Assembly: GCA_020634375.1 (NCBI GenBank)
Contig: JACKBX010000003.1
Location: 620,001-684,000, forward strand
Source of the DNA: Ardenticatenaceae bacterium
GTDB taxonomy: Bacteria; Chloroflexota; Anaerolineae; Promineifilales; Promineifilaceae
Reading direction: 5' to 3'
DNA length: 64,000 bases
Shown here piece after piece: positions 6,871 to 17,000 of this stretch. Position 1 is the first letter of the stretch, and each line of letters opens with the position of its first letter. The notes under the pieces were generated by a model. That model did not search any database. It had not been told where the DNA came from and worked only from the letters and a program-made list of their open reading frames with translations. The position numbers and the translations under genes are program-made.

Positions 6871-8760
6871 CTATTCCAGGGGGATGGCATCATTGGGCAC
6901 GGTCGGCGTCACAGGGAGGCGTTGGCCGGTGCGCCAATCGTACATGCCAACCAGGATGTGAAACGGCCGTTCCCCTACCTCACTCAACGCAACTGACCGT
7001 TCATCCTGCACTACCTCCCCCGGAATCCAACACCAGGTAGGCAACTCGCCGTTGCGCGGTCCGCCGTCGCTTTGCGTGATGATGGTTCCATCATCGGCAA
7101 CCAGATGCGTCAGCACCGAATAATCGCCTCGTGGGAAGTCCAACGCCCGCCAGTACAAATCAACCACGAGCATATCTGCCTCTTGGCGTACCGCGTACCC
7201 TTGCAGCGCCAGCGTATCGCCTAACTGGTAATCCAACGGCGCGGCTTCGGCGGGCACGTCCCACACTGGCGGCGGCACGCTGGCCGGAGCCATGCGCCCG
7301 CCCAACAACACGGCCGTTACCACCGCCTGCCCTAAAAATGCGATGAAGACGGCCGTTTCCCACCGCCGCTCCCCCTTGAACAAACGCTGCCAGCCCCACA
7401 ACCCAGCCAACATGCCTGGCCCCATTAGCAGCAGCCACAGCCGCCCCGTCTCTGCCCGCACCTGCCCAGAGAGGTTAAGCAGCAGGGCGACGGCCAGCCA
7501 GCCCAGCGTCAGCGCCGCGCCGGATGAAGGATGAAGGGTGAAGGAGGAAGGATGAAGGCGGGAGACGGCCGTTACCGCCCCAATCACCGCGCCAATCAAC
7601 AAAACAATGCCCATGAAAACGGCCAAATCAAACCAGTTGAACAAGAACCACGCCGGATAGCTCAGGCGCAGTTTGGCGTGGAGCGTTTGGCTGGCAGCAA
7701 ACATCGCCACGCCATTGACGCCCCAAAGCAGCCAGGGCACGCCCCAAACCAGCAGCAGCCCGCCGCCAAAACTGCCATCCAATGCCGCTAACCGCCCCAG
7801 CCCCCTACGCCAGGGCACAATGCCCAACACAAGCTGCACCGCCAACACGCCATTCACCAGCAGCACAATGCCCAACACGCCAAAACCAAACCATGTACTT
7901 AACGCCAGCACGCCACCAAAAGCAATGGCTTTGCCTTTTGATGCCATCGGTTCGGCAAAAACGGCCTGCGCCAGCCACAAAGCAAGCAAGGCCAACAGCG
8001 CATACAAGCCATCAAATCGGCCGGTAAAGACGAGCAGTCCCGGCCAAAACGGGTAGAGAATCAGCGCCCGCCGCGCCAGCCGCTCGCCCAAAAAGCGCCG
8101 CCCCAGACCATAAAAGGGCAATGCGCCCAAGCCACTGAACAGCACAATGAGCAGAGGCAAACTGCCCGCAGCCAACTGCGCCGCCGTCAGCCCTTGCAGC
8201 TCGAAATCGAGGCAATCGTAGCGCAGCAAGCGCAGCCCTACGTTGTCAGCGGCGGTGGGGAAGCGGCTCCAAATCTGACTGGCAGCCCAATAGGTCAGTA
8301 TCCAGCCCGGCGGCTGGGTTTGCAGATGCACATCGCGGTAGTTGGGCATCTCGGCAAGGTGGGTTTGCAGCAGCGTCAGCGGCTCTTCCAGGCGCACCCC
8401 TTCGTGGAAGAAGCCAGATTCCATTGACAGGGGCACGAGGAGCGGCTGGGCGCTGTGCAGCGAGGCAAAAATGAGCTGCGCTGCCGGCGTAGCGATGATG
8501 ATGCTGAGGAGGAGGATGGTTTGGTGACGGCCGTTCCACCCCTCATCCCGGCCAACCCAGCGCCAGCCCAAACCGGCCAGCGCCAACAACACCGCCAGCC
8601 ATCCCCAGCGCTGCGCCAGCAGCAAGGGTACACGCCGCACCCACACCCAATTCACGCCATGAATCCAGTCCGGCCAATCAAAGGCCAGCGCCAGACTGTA
8701 AGCGGCGGCCAATGCGATAGCGGTGATAAGCAGCGTTTTGCGGAGGGATGGATGAGACAT
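6871..8760 (-). CDS. GT-C-type membrane glycosyltransferase-like protein
   Basis: This 629-residue protein has about eleven hydrophobic helices and then a soluble C-terminal part of about 110 residues (DYQLGDTLALQGYAV to the end). Architecture resembles GT39/ArnT-like enzymes, which use polyprenyl-phosphate sugars outside the membrane, but the usual acidic motif is not obvious, so the activity is inferred. The C-terminal beta-rich domain resembles the end of the 1404-residue protein at 35902-40116. An in-frame segment RLHPSSFTLHPSSG (bases 7524-7559) is made of a short tandem repeat. The start MSHPSL at 8760 follows a run of GATTGAC repeats; a longer frame would translate them. It lies just downstream of the GT87-like gene, probably in one operon. 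Confidence 0.75.
   Translation of the reverse strand: MSHPSLRKTLLITAIALAAAYSLALAFDWPDWIHGVNWVWVRRVPLLLAQRWGWLAVLLALAGLGWRWVGRDEGWNGRHQTILLLSIIIATPAAQLIFASLHSAQPLLVPLSMESGFFHEGVRLEEPLTLLQTHLAEMPNYRDVHLQTQPPGWILTYWAASQIWSRFPTAADNVGLRLLRYDCLDFELQGLTAAQLAAGSLPLLIVLFSGLGALPFYGLGRRFLGERLARRALILYPFWPGLLVFTGRFDGLYALLALLALWLAQAVFAEPMASKGKAIAFGGVLALSTWFGFGVLGIVLLVNGVLAVQLVLGIVPWRRGLGRLAALDGSFGGGLLLVWGVPWLLWGVNGVAMFAASQTLHAKLRLSYPAWFLFNWFDLAVFMGIVLLIGAVIGAVTAVSRLHPSSFTLHPSSGAALTLGWLAVALLLNLSGQVRAETGRLWLLLMGPGMLAGLWGWQRLFKGERRWETAVFIAFLGQAVVTAVLLGGRMAPASVPPPVWDVPAEAAPLDYQLGDTLALQGYAVRQEADMLVVDLYWRALDFPRGDYSVLTHLVADDGTIITQSDGGPRNGELPTWCWIPGEVVQDERSVALSEVGERPFHILVGMYDWRTGQRLPVTPTVPNDAIPLE
7524..7559. repeat. 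Intragenic GGATGAA tandem repeat
   Basis: GGATGAA-type 7-mers (GGATGAA, GGGTGAA, GGAGGAA) lie in frame inside the glycosyltransferase gene and encode a loop between two membrane helices. Confidence 0.7.
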
Positions 8761-8765
8761 GGGAT

Positions 8766-9959
8766 TTACGATTGACGATTGACGATTGACGATTGCGACA
8801 GATACCAACACAGCAGCAGCGCGGCATTGGCCCAAAACAACATGCCCCAACGCTCGAACGGCCGCCAATCGTCCCACAGCATGAAGAAGGGCATGGTGGA
8901 GAGCAGGATAGAGATGGCAACCAACATCAGACCAACTATTTTGGCCGGGCGCGGCCACTTATCTGACCAGACGGTTTGCAGCAAAAGTACCTGCGCAAAG
9001 GGCAAATAGACGAAGTAATGCGGCCAAGACGTTTCCACAAAGAGGGGCAGCGAAAGCAGTAGAATAGTCCAAAAAAGGGGGGCGCAGGCATCGCCACTGC
9101 GCCGCAGACGAAGCCAGGCCAGGGCCAGCCCACCGCCAGCCAGCGCGTAGCCAATGCCCTGCCAAAGCGGTTGGCTGATGGGCTGCGGATCGCGCAAGCG
9201 GGCCAGCAAATGGCCGAGGTTTTGCGAATTGATGTCGGTGAGCATCCACGTTGAACGAGCATGGGCGATGCGCTCGCTCATAAATTGATAGAACTGCCAA
9301 TTGGTATCGAAGCCCAGTAATGCCAGGGGCAACACGCCAATGAGCAGCACGCTAAAGAGGCCAAAGAGCAGCAGCAACCGCCACTCGCGCTTGATGAGGA
9401 AGTAGATGAGGAAGAGGGCGGCGTAGTATTTGACGGCCGTTCCCAACACCAACAGTCCCATCGCCGCCTTGCCGTGCCCGCGCCGGTAGAGGGCCAGCGT
9501 GCCCAAAATGCAGCCGGTCACAAAAATGCTGACCTGTCCCCACTTGAGATTGTGCATCACGGGCATACTCAGCAGCAGCAGCGGCCAATACAGCCAGCGT
9601 GCGGGGTGTGTGCGCTCCAGCAAATCATACCCGGCGGCGAAGAGCAGCCCCAATGCCGCCAATTGAAAGATGCCCCAGAGGAGGACGGTCGTACCCAATT
9701 CAAACCGCGCAAACACCGCCATCAACAGAGCAAAAGCGGTGGTATAAAAATAGCCATTGCTGGGCTGTCCCGTCTCAAATAACGCCTGCCCGGTGGGATA
9801 ATATTGCCGCGTAAAATCGCAAAACAACTCGTCGCAATGATCAAGCGCCGCCACCAGTGTGGGCACATCGCCCCACACTGCCCGGTAAAACAGCAGGACT
9901 GCCAGCAGAACGGCCGTGCCCACCCCCAAAGATACCCACGTTTTTTTAGACCACGCCAT
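8766..9959 (-). CDS. GT87-like (DUF2029) membrane mannosyltransferase
   Basis: This 397-residue protein has nine or more hydrophobic helices. The first loop contains DFTRQYYPTGQALFETG, which matches the Asp-x-x-x-Tyr-Tyr-Pro pattern of the GT87/DUF2029 family of polyprenyl-phosphate-dependent mannosyltransferases. It probably adds sugars to an exported glycan or lipid. The last residues (SQSSIVNRQS) are encoded by the GATTGAC repeat at 8769-8797, so the repeat supplies the C-terminus and stop region. A GGAG site precedes the ATG at 9959. It diverges from the gene at 10124. Confidence 0.8.
   Translation of the reverse strand: MAWSKKTWVSLGVGTAVLLAVLLFYRAVWGDVPTLVAALDHCDELFCDFTRQYYPTGQALFETGQPSNGYFYTTAFALLMAVFARFELGTTVLLWGIFQLAALGLLFAAGYDLLERTHPARWLYWPLLLLSMPVMHNLKWGQVSIFVTGCILGTLALYRRGHGKAAMGLLVLGTAVKYYAALFLIYFLIKREWRLLLLFGLFSVLLIGVLPLALLGFDTNWQFYQFMSERIAHARSTWMLTDINSQNLGHLLARLRDPQPISQPLWQGIGYALAGGGLALAWLRLRRSGDACAPLFWTILLLSLPLFVETSWPHYFVYLPFAQVLLLQTVWSDKWPRPAKIVGLMLVAISILLSTMPFFMLWDDWRPFERWGMLFWANAALLLCWYLSQSSIVNRQS
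8769..8797. repeat. GATTGAC tandem repeat at a gene end
   Basis: About four copies of GATTGAC lie head to tail. They form the 3' end of the GT87-like gene and the leader of the next gene. Confidence 0.8.
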
Positions 9960-10027
9960 GCGCAGTTACTCCAAAGAAAGTTTCAACGATATACTATGCA
10001 AGGAATGGGTTTTTGAGGATTTGTAAG

Positions 10028-10091
10028 ATGAAACGTGAAACGTGAAACGTAACGACTTTCTTTTCACGTTTCACGCATCACGTTTCACGCC
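10028..10091. repeat. GTGAAAC-family hairpin between divergent glycosyltransferase genes
   Basis: Tandem GTGAAAC units (10031-10050) are followed after about 12 bases by their inverse (CACGTTTCACGCATCACG and so on). It fills the middle of the 164-base divergent intergenic region. Confidence 0.8.
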
Positions 10092-10123
10092 ATAAACACC
10101 CAAAATCTTAAAGGACTTGAACC

Positions 10124-11719
10124 ATGAATCTCCCTGCATGGGGCAAAATCCTATATCGAAAGCAGATTTCCGACAACCGCAGTACGGCCGTACCCTGGCA
10201 GGTAGCGGTGCTGCTGGCTCTGCTCTTCGGCGTGGTCGTCGTACGTACCGCCTGGCTCAACGACGATGCCTACATCACCTTCCGCGTCGTGGACAACTTT
10301 CTGCACGGCTATGGCCTCACCTGGAATCCGGGGGAGCGGGTGCAGGTTTCCACCCATCCTTTGTGGCTGGGGCTGCTCATTCTGGCGCAGCTTGTTAGCG
10401 GCGAACTGTACTATTCCAGCCTGGCCTTGTCCATTGTGCTGTCCGTGTTCGGCCTGTTTTGGCTGAATTGGCGCATGGCGAAGGGAGTGGGCACGGCCGT
10501 ACTCGCCACCCTCACCCTCACCCTCGCCAAGTCCTACATGGACTACGCCACCTCCGGCTTGGAAAATCCCCTCAGCCACCTGCTGATCATCCTCTTTTTT
10601 TACTATTACTGGGCTAATGGGCGCGAGAACGGCCGTCAATCCCTACTCCCCCTCACCCTCCTCCTCGCCCTCGCCATGCTCACCCGCACCGACCTCCTCC
10701 TCCTCCTCGCCCCGCCCCTCGCCCTCACCTACCTCGCCCCCAAAAAATTCACCATTCACCATTTCCTCCGCCCCCTCCTCCTCGGCCTCACGCCCCTCAT
10801 CGCCTGGGAACTCTTCTCACTCATCTACTATGGCTTCCCCTTCCCCAACACCGCCTACGCCAAAGCCTTCAACACCGGCATTCCCGCCGCCGATTTAGCG
10901 CGGCAGGGTTGGCTCTATCTGCGCAATTCCTGGCATTGGGACCCGTTGACCTTAACGGTAACGGCCGTTGCCCTTCTCCGCGCCCTCACCACCCGCCAAC
11001 TCAAACCACTCGCCGCCGCTGCCGGCATCCTCCTCTACCTGGCTTACGTCGTCAAAATTGGCGGCGATTTTATGAGCGGGCGTTTTTTGGCGGCGCCGCT
11101 GCTCACGGCCGTTCTCATCCTCATCCAGCATCCACCCCACTTTGTGCAGCGGTGGTGGGAAGTGATGGGAGTGGTAACGGCCGTAACCTGGCTCGGTTGG
11201 CAGGCCAACTACCCCACCCTCCTCAGCGGCCCCGACTACGGCGCCCAACCCGCCTACGAAACCAACTCCCGCGACGAAGACATCGCCGACGAACGTATCT
11301 TCTACTACCCCAATACCGGACTCACCGGCCCGCATTTGCCGCAGCCCTGGATTGAACAAGCCAAAATCGCTCGCAGCGAAAGCCAGCCCTTCGTCGAGCG
11401 CGGCAACATCGGCTTCTTCGGCTACTTCGTCGGCCCGCAAACCTACATCCTCGACCACTATGCCCTCAGCGACGCCCTACTGGCCCGCCTGCCCGTAGAC
11501 AATCCCGCCGACTGGCGCGTCGGCCACCTGCGACGTACCCCGCCGCCCGGCTACGTCGAAACCCTGCAAAGCGGCCAAAATCAGCTTGCCGACCCGCAGC
11601 TTGCCGCCTACTACGACCACCTACACCTCATCATTCGCGGCCCCCTCTGGACTTGGCCCCGCCTGCAAACCATCTGGCGCACCAACACCGGGCAATATGA
11701 TTATCTGTTGAAAAAGTAA
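10124..11719 (+). CDS. GT-C membrane glycosyltransferase, AftB-like N-terminus
   Basis: This 531-residue multi-spanning protein carries DDAYITFRVVDNFLHGYG (about residues 46-63) followed by NPGERVQVSTHPLW. This closely follows the pattern of actinobacterial arabinofuranosyltransferase AftB and relatives, where the paired Asp is catalytic. About ten membrane helices are followed by a soluble C-terminal part of about 130 residues. It probably transfers a sugar from a polyprenyl carrier to a cell-surface glycan; donor and acceptor cannot be read from sequence. The ATG has a weak AAGGAC site. uvrC begins 17 bases after its stop and is probably co-transcribed. Confidence 0.75.
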   Translation: MNLPAWGKILYRKQISDNRSTAVPWQVAVLLALLFGVVVVRTAWLNDDAYITFRVVDNFLHGYGLTWNPGERVQVSTHPLWLGLLILAQLVSGELYYSSLALSIVLSVFGLFWLNWRMAKGVGTAVLATLTLTLAKSYMDYATSGLENPLSHLLIILFFYYYWANGRENGRQSLLPLTLLLALAMLTRTDLLLLLAPPLALTYLAPKKFTIHHFLRPLLLGLTPLIAWELFSLIYYGFPFPNTAYAKAFNTGIPAADLARQGWLYLRNSWHWDPLTLTVTAVALLRALTTRQLKPLAAAAGILLYLAYVVKIGGDFMSGRFLAAPLLTAVLILIQHPPHFVQRWWEVMGVVTAVTWLGWQANYPTLLSGPDYGAQPAYETNSRDEDIADERIFYYPNTGLTGPHLPQPWIEQAKIARSESQPFVERGNIGFFGYFVGPQTYILDHYALSDALLARLPVDNPADWRVGHLRRTPPPGYVETLQSGQNQLADPQLAAYYDHLHLIIRGPLWTWPRLQTIWRTNTGQYDYLLKK

Positions 11720-11735
11720 AGGAGTTTCGTTTCTC

Positions 11736-13610
11736 GTGAGCTACACACCCCCCGAAAACGTCCAAGAAATTCTCAAAAATCTGCCCACCACACCCGGCGT
11801 CTATTTACATAAAAACAAAAATGGTGTCATCATTTACGTGGGCAAGGCCATTAATCTGCGCAATCGCGTGCGCTCCTACTTTCACGCTAACGTAGACTCC
11901 ATCAAAACGCAGCGTTTGCGCCACGAAATCACCGACATCGAAATCATCACCGTAGACTCGGAACTGGAAGCGCTGCTGCTGGAAAACACGCTGATCAAAA
12001 AGCACCAGCCCAAGTACAATGTGCGCCTCAAAGATGACAAGCGTTACCCCTACATCAAAGTGCATTGGAACGACCCCTTCCCCAAAGTGACGGTGACGCG
12101 GCGCATGGAGCGCGACGGCTCGCGCTATTTTGGCCCCTACACCTCGGTGTGGGCCGTCCACCAAACACTCGATCTGCTGCGCAAAATCTTCCCCTACCTC
12201 ACCTGTGATCGCACCATCACCGGCAAGGATGAACGCGCCTGCCTCTACTATGACATCAAGCTTTGCAATGGCCCCTGCATTGGCGCGGTGAACCAGCAGC
12301 AGTACCGAGCGATGATTAAGCAGTTGATGGACTTTTTGGACGGCCGTTCCGACCACATCATCACCCAATTAGAGCAGCGCATGATGCGTGCCGCCGAAAT
12401 GATGCAATTCGAGCGTGCCGCCGAAATCCGCGACCAACTCAAAGCCGTGAACAGCGTCGTCGCCAAGCAAAAAGTCATCTCCGCCGCCCACGCCGATCAA
12501 GACGTGATCGCCTTTGCCCGCGAGCAAGGCGACGCCTGCGTGCAAGTCTTTTTCATCCGCTACGGCAAGCTCATTGGCCGCGAATATTTCTTGCTAGACG
12601 GCACAGAGGGCGAAAGCGACGAGGAAGTGCTGCAAGATTTTATCACCCAATTTTATGATGAGGCGGCGCACATCCCCAAAGAGGTGCTGCTGCCCCACGA
12701 AGTCTCCGAGGCGATGGTGATTGAGGAATGGCTGCGGCAAAAGCGCAGTTCCAAAGTGACCCTGCAAGTGCCGCGTCGCGGGCAAAAGAAGGAACTGGTG
12801 GAGATGGCGACGCGCAACGCCGGAGACACACTGGGCACGCTGCGCCAGCAGTGGGCCGCCGACCGTTCCAAGCACGTCACGGCGATGTCGGAATTGCAAG
12901 AGGCATTGAACCTGCCCACGCCGCCATCGCGGATTGAGTGCTACGACATCAGCCACACGCAAGGGGCGCAAACGGTGGCCTCAATGGTGGTCTTTGTGCA
13001 GGGTGCGCCGAAAAAGAGCGATTACCGCCGCTTCAATATTCACACGGTGACAAATGATGATTATGGGGCAATGAAGGAGGCGTTGACGCGGCGCTTTGCG
13101 CGTTACAAGGAGGCGCAGGCCGGCGAACTGCACGACCCCAACCAGATTGGCAAGGTGCGAAAGGAAACGGCGTGGGCCATTTTGCCGGATTTGCTGATTG
13201 TGGATGGCGGCAAGGGGCAGCTTTCGATGGCAGTAGATGTACTGCGGCAGTTCGGGCTGGAAAATGAAGTGCCGCTGACCGGATTGGCAAAGCAGGAAGA
13301 GGAATTGTTTGTGCCGGGGCAGTCGCAGTCTATCTGGCTGCCGCGGCGCAGCGAGGGGCTGTATTTGGTGCAGCGCGTGCGCGATGAGGCACACCGCTTT
13401 GCCAATGAGGGACACCGCAAACGGCGCTCGAAGGTGGGCGTGGCATCTATTTTGGATGGCGTGCCGGGGGTTGGCCCGTCGCGGCGCAAGGCGCTGCTGA
13501 CACATTTTGGCTCGCTGGACGAGCTGCGCAAAGCGACAGAGGAGGAGATTGCGTCTGTGCCAGGGGTTCCGCTAGCGGTGGCGCAGGCGGTAAAGGCGTT
13601 TTTGGCGTGA
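11736..13610 (+). CDS. uvrC: UvrABC excinuclease subunit C
   Basis: This 624-residue protein makes the dual incision in nucleotide excision repair. The GIY-YIG nuclease is at the N-terminus (TTPGVYLHKNKNGVIIYVGK, about 17-40). A UVR helix pair is near 205-240, the RNase H-like C-terminal nuclease contains CYDISHTQG and LLIVDGGKGQLSMA, and helix-hairpin-helix motifs end the protein (ILDGVPGVGPSRRKALL, then VPGVPLAVAQAV). The GTG start follows AAAGGAG. Length is normal. The stop codon lies in the first unit of a GTGAAAC hairpin. Confidence 0.97.
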   Translation: MSYTPPENVQEILKNLPTTPGVYLHKNKNGVIIYVGKAINLRNRVRSYFHANVDSIKTQRLRHEITDIEIITVDSELEALLLENTLIKKHQPKYNVRLKDDKRYPYIKVHWNDPFPKVTVTRRMERDGSRYFGPYTSVWAVHQTLDLLRKIFPYLTCDRTITGKDERACLYYDIKLCNGPCIGAVNQQQYRAMIKQLMDFLDGRSDHIITQLEQRMMRAAEMMQFERAAEIRDQLKAVNSVVAKQKVISAAHADQDVIAFAREQGDACVQVFFIRYGKLIGREYFLLDGTEGESDEEVLQDFITQFYDEAAHIPKEVLLPHEVSEAMVIEEWLRQKRSSKVTLQVPRRGQKKELVEMATRNAGDTLGTLRQQWAADRSKHVTAMSELQEALNLPTPPSRIECYDISHTQGAQTVASMVVFVQGAPKKSDYRRFNIHTVTNDDYGAMKEALTRRFARYKEAQAGELHDPNQIGKVRKETAWAILPDLLIVDGGKGQLSMAVDVLRQFGLENEVPLTGLAKQEEELFVPGQSQSIWLPRRSEGLYLVQRVRDEAHRFANEGHRKRRSKVGVASILDGVPGVGPSRRKALLTHFGSLDELRKATEEEIASVPGVPLAVAQAVKAFLA

Positions 13611-13657
13611 AGCGTGAAACGTGAAAAACCATCACGTTTCACGTTTCACGCTTCACG
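13605..13657. repeat. GTGAAAC-family hairpin at the uvrC stop
   Basis: GCGTGAAGCGTGAAACGTGA on the left pairs with TCACGTTTCACGCTTCACG on the right. The uvrC stop codon TGA is within the first unit. Confidence 0.85.
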
Positions 13658-13666
13658 GGTGAACCA

Positions 13667-14027
13667 TTAGTTTGGCTTGAGCATGATGGGGAAATAGTAG
13701 TAATGCCAGGGGTTGATGAGGATGGTGTGTCTGGTGGTGACGGTGTTGGTGGGGGATACGGCCGTAACCCCCACCACCTTCTCCCCCGACTCACCCCACA
13801 CAAAAGAGGCCGTATCGCTCAACCCGCCTGTGTGCGTGATCAGGTTTCTGGCTTGGCGTCCACCAGGTGTAGACGATGGGGTCATGATGGTTTCTGGCAA
13901 GATAACGGCCGTAAACGTCACCACCTCCCCACCATTGCCTGCTCTGGCCCAGACAAGAACATCTCAGCCATCATATTACTTTCATTCACATGGAAAGTAG
14001 CGCGGACAGTTTTATCTTCATCCATGG
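13667..14027 (-). pseudogene. Frameshifted 3' end of the secreted protein gene at 14028-17249
   Basis: Reading on past the stop at 14028 in shifted frames recovers the expected continuation: TMDEDKTVRATF (third bacterial-repeat unit), GPEQAM, then a PKD-like unit with ITHTGGLSDTASFVWG and VGVTAVSPTNTVTTRH, and a C-terminus YYFPIMLKPN like other secreted proteins here. At least four single-base shifts are needed: near 14035, in a G run near 13931, and a pair around 13850-13885. The segment is homologous to residues 870-945 of the upstream frame. It is either a decayed 3' end or the product of consensus errors in homopolymers. Confidence 0.7.
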
Positions 14028-17000
14028 TCAAGAGGTCGCCGGGTTGGGGCTGCCAGCAAGGTCGAAGCCCCAACCTATAAACAAGTAGGGATCAGGTACG
14101 GCCGTTAACGTCACCACATCGCCAAGATGATAAGGTGGTGCGGGATCAATCTCCACCTCTCCACCCCCGACAATCGTCATGTAGAGCGTAAGCTCAGGTT
14201 GAACAAACACAGCGCTGACAACCTTATCATCATCCATTACCAACACAGCCGGATTTGTGGTTCCGCTGAGGTCGTCTCCCCATCCTGCAAATGCCCAGCC
14301 GGGATCGGGAACGGCCGTTACCGTCACCACCGTCCCCACCGGATAAAGCGCCAAATCTGGCTCGATTTGTACCGAGCCAGACCCAACCGGCAGAACGGTC
14401 AGCGAAAAGCCCTCTTCAATGGTAATGGCGTGGGTGGCAGTGACGGTGTTGAGGGGGGAAACGGCCGTTACCGTAATCCCGTACACTCCCAGCGCAGGCC
14501 ACGCCCAACTTACCGCATCCGTAATCCCGCCCGTGTGCGTGATGGGCGTTTGCCCTGCGGCTTGCCAGGTGTAGGTGATGGGGGTTGTGCTGTTAGTGGG
14601 GGTGATGACGGCCGTAAATGTATACGGCTGCGTCGCAAACCCTTGTTCCGCGCCAGAAATCGTTACCGATTCCGCAGCCGCCTGAGTTTGCCCACAGGAA
14701 TCATCCCACTGCACAAACTCCAGCAAAAGCCAGCCATTATCCAATCTGTATCCGGCCAAGCGGAAGATAGCAAAGCGAGCCGTGCGGTACTTCATATTGC
14801 TGTATGAGCCGATAACTTCATCCCAAATTAGCAGGCGCAACGGCCGTGACAAATCAATATGCTGATTCAACTTAGAGCGCACGCTACTGCTATTCGACAC
14901 CGCCGTATTGGCCCACACCCAATCACCCACATTCAAGCTCAAATCTATATTGTTATATGGGTTCACGTAGCCGCGCACAATGTAAGGATACAAAGGCGTT
15001 GCTGGAAAAATAGAATGCTCTCCATGGTTGCTGTAATCCAACGTGTTCCCAGGCCAGGTTAGACTATCCGCCAATGTACCGCTACCACCAACCACACCCT
15101 CATTCCATCGCAGCCAACCAAAGTTTTCGTCGTTAAACCCTTCATACACCCAAAAAACATCACCTGGCTGGGCCTCAGTCAAAGGAATGTCAGGATGATT
15201 ATAGGGAAAGTCGTCATAAGTTGGGGGATCGGGCGGATACGCGAAATCGCTTGGATCGGGAAATGTATCGCTGGTGACAGAACGGGCCAGCACATTGACG
15301 GCAACGGGCATGGCCGCGCAGCTTGCGGTGGGGTCTATTTGCGGGGCATCCGGCACAGCTGCGTGCCACGCATAACTATCGCTTGAACCGGCTTCATAGC
15401 TAACCATCAGCCGCCCGCCGTAGAAGGGCGTACACGTCTGCGGATCAACCGGATTGAGCCAATCGCAATCGGCAATTGTGGGCAAAGTGATGGTGTAAGG
15501 CGGCGTTGTCCACTGGTTATTGCAAGAACCAATTTGGCAGCGACCAGTATCATCTGGGTAAGGGGTCGTCCAATGCCAGTCATCAAAAGCCAGCGTATCC
15601 ACATAAAAATGGGCTGGAGGGTAAGAACCAGAATCCGAATCAAAATGTGCCACCTCAATGGTTTCCCCGGCGTACTCTGGCCCCAGGTCTATCAGGGGAA
15701 TGTCCACACGGAAGTCAATATTGCTATTCAGCGGCAAGTAATCCAGGGCATAAACCGTCACCCCTTCTGGCGAATGAGAAGCATGATCATCCAGAATATA
15801 CAAGTTTCGCAGGTTCACATCGCTGGGCACATCATTCACGTAGGTATTTGGCCCAGCCCAAATGGCAAAACCGTTCTCGGATGAACCGCTCACCGTCGTC
15901 ACATCCACATACAAAAAACGGTCGCCGCTCACCGGGTCTGTCACCATGCCCGGCACATCCTGCGTCAGGTCTACTTCAAAGCCACTGCCCGCGCCGGGGG
16001 GCGTACCGCCGGGGCAGGCAACGGGGTCGTAATCGCCGCCGTTGGGACTGCCGCAAACGGTGGGCGCTTCAGCGGGCTGGCCCACGCTGGCCGGCGCGCC
16101 GGGCGACACCCACTGCATATCGGTGAGATGATCGCCGTTATCGCGCACGCCATCATTCACCTGCCCCATGTAGGCCGCCAAATGTACACGCGCCGCCGCA
16201 TCATCCGGCCCTTGCGCCAGGTAATACAGTTGATATGCCGTGCGCGTGTTGTATGCCGGGGTATACACGCCTCCGGGCGGCGCGCCACAGCCTGAATTCG
16301 TACCAGGTGTAGCCGGTCTGCGATTTTCATCGCTGCGCACAAACCAGTACAAGTTGATCTCATCTAATGGGAAACCTAAACCGCTCTCCCCAGTATTAAT
16401 CAGGCAGGGTTGATACTGTAAGTTATAGTTATTAATGCTTGGACAGGCTAATGTCTCAAAGTAGGGCATCCCCTGATCTACGGCAAGCTGTGTGTGCTGT
16501 ATTTCAAACGTATCACCGGGCTGGTTGATGGAATCGGGGTCGAACAATTCCACGCGCACAACGTCATGGGGGTAATCGGCGGGGATGCGGATGCGGTAGG
16601 TGTAGGTGTAGAGGCCGCTGTCCCAGGGGCTGTTTATTGGCGAAAAGGGATCGCCCATGCTTGTGCAGCTTTCTGGGCCAAAGACCATGCTGGTTTGCGT
16701 ATTCAGCACAGCGTCATCACGGCGGTTGGCGTAAATGCCGCTGGGATTGAGGCGGTTTAGCGATGGCTCGGCGCTGACGGTGAGCGTCAGCGGCCCGGCA
16801 ATGTTGTTGGTCTCGTCCGTCTCGGTAATCGTGCGCTCAGGATCGGCCCAGGCGTAGAATTGGTGCTGGCCTACGCCCAGCATCAGCCGCGTGGTGAGGG
16901 TGAAGGTTTGGGGAAAGCCAATGGTGGGGGACACGGCCGTTACCGACCCCACTACCCACCCCTCCACAGAATCCGTAAACACGGCCGTTGGGTTGATCAC

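Noticed and set aside
13667..13924. Separate 85-residue gene
   Set aside because: It has no own start signal and is homologous to the PKD-like part of the upstream frame, so it is better read as the frameshifted 3' end of that gene.
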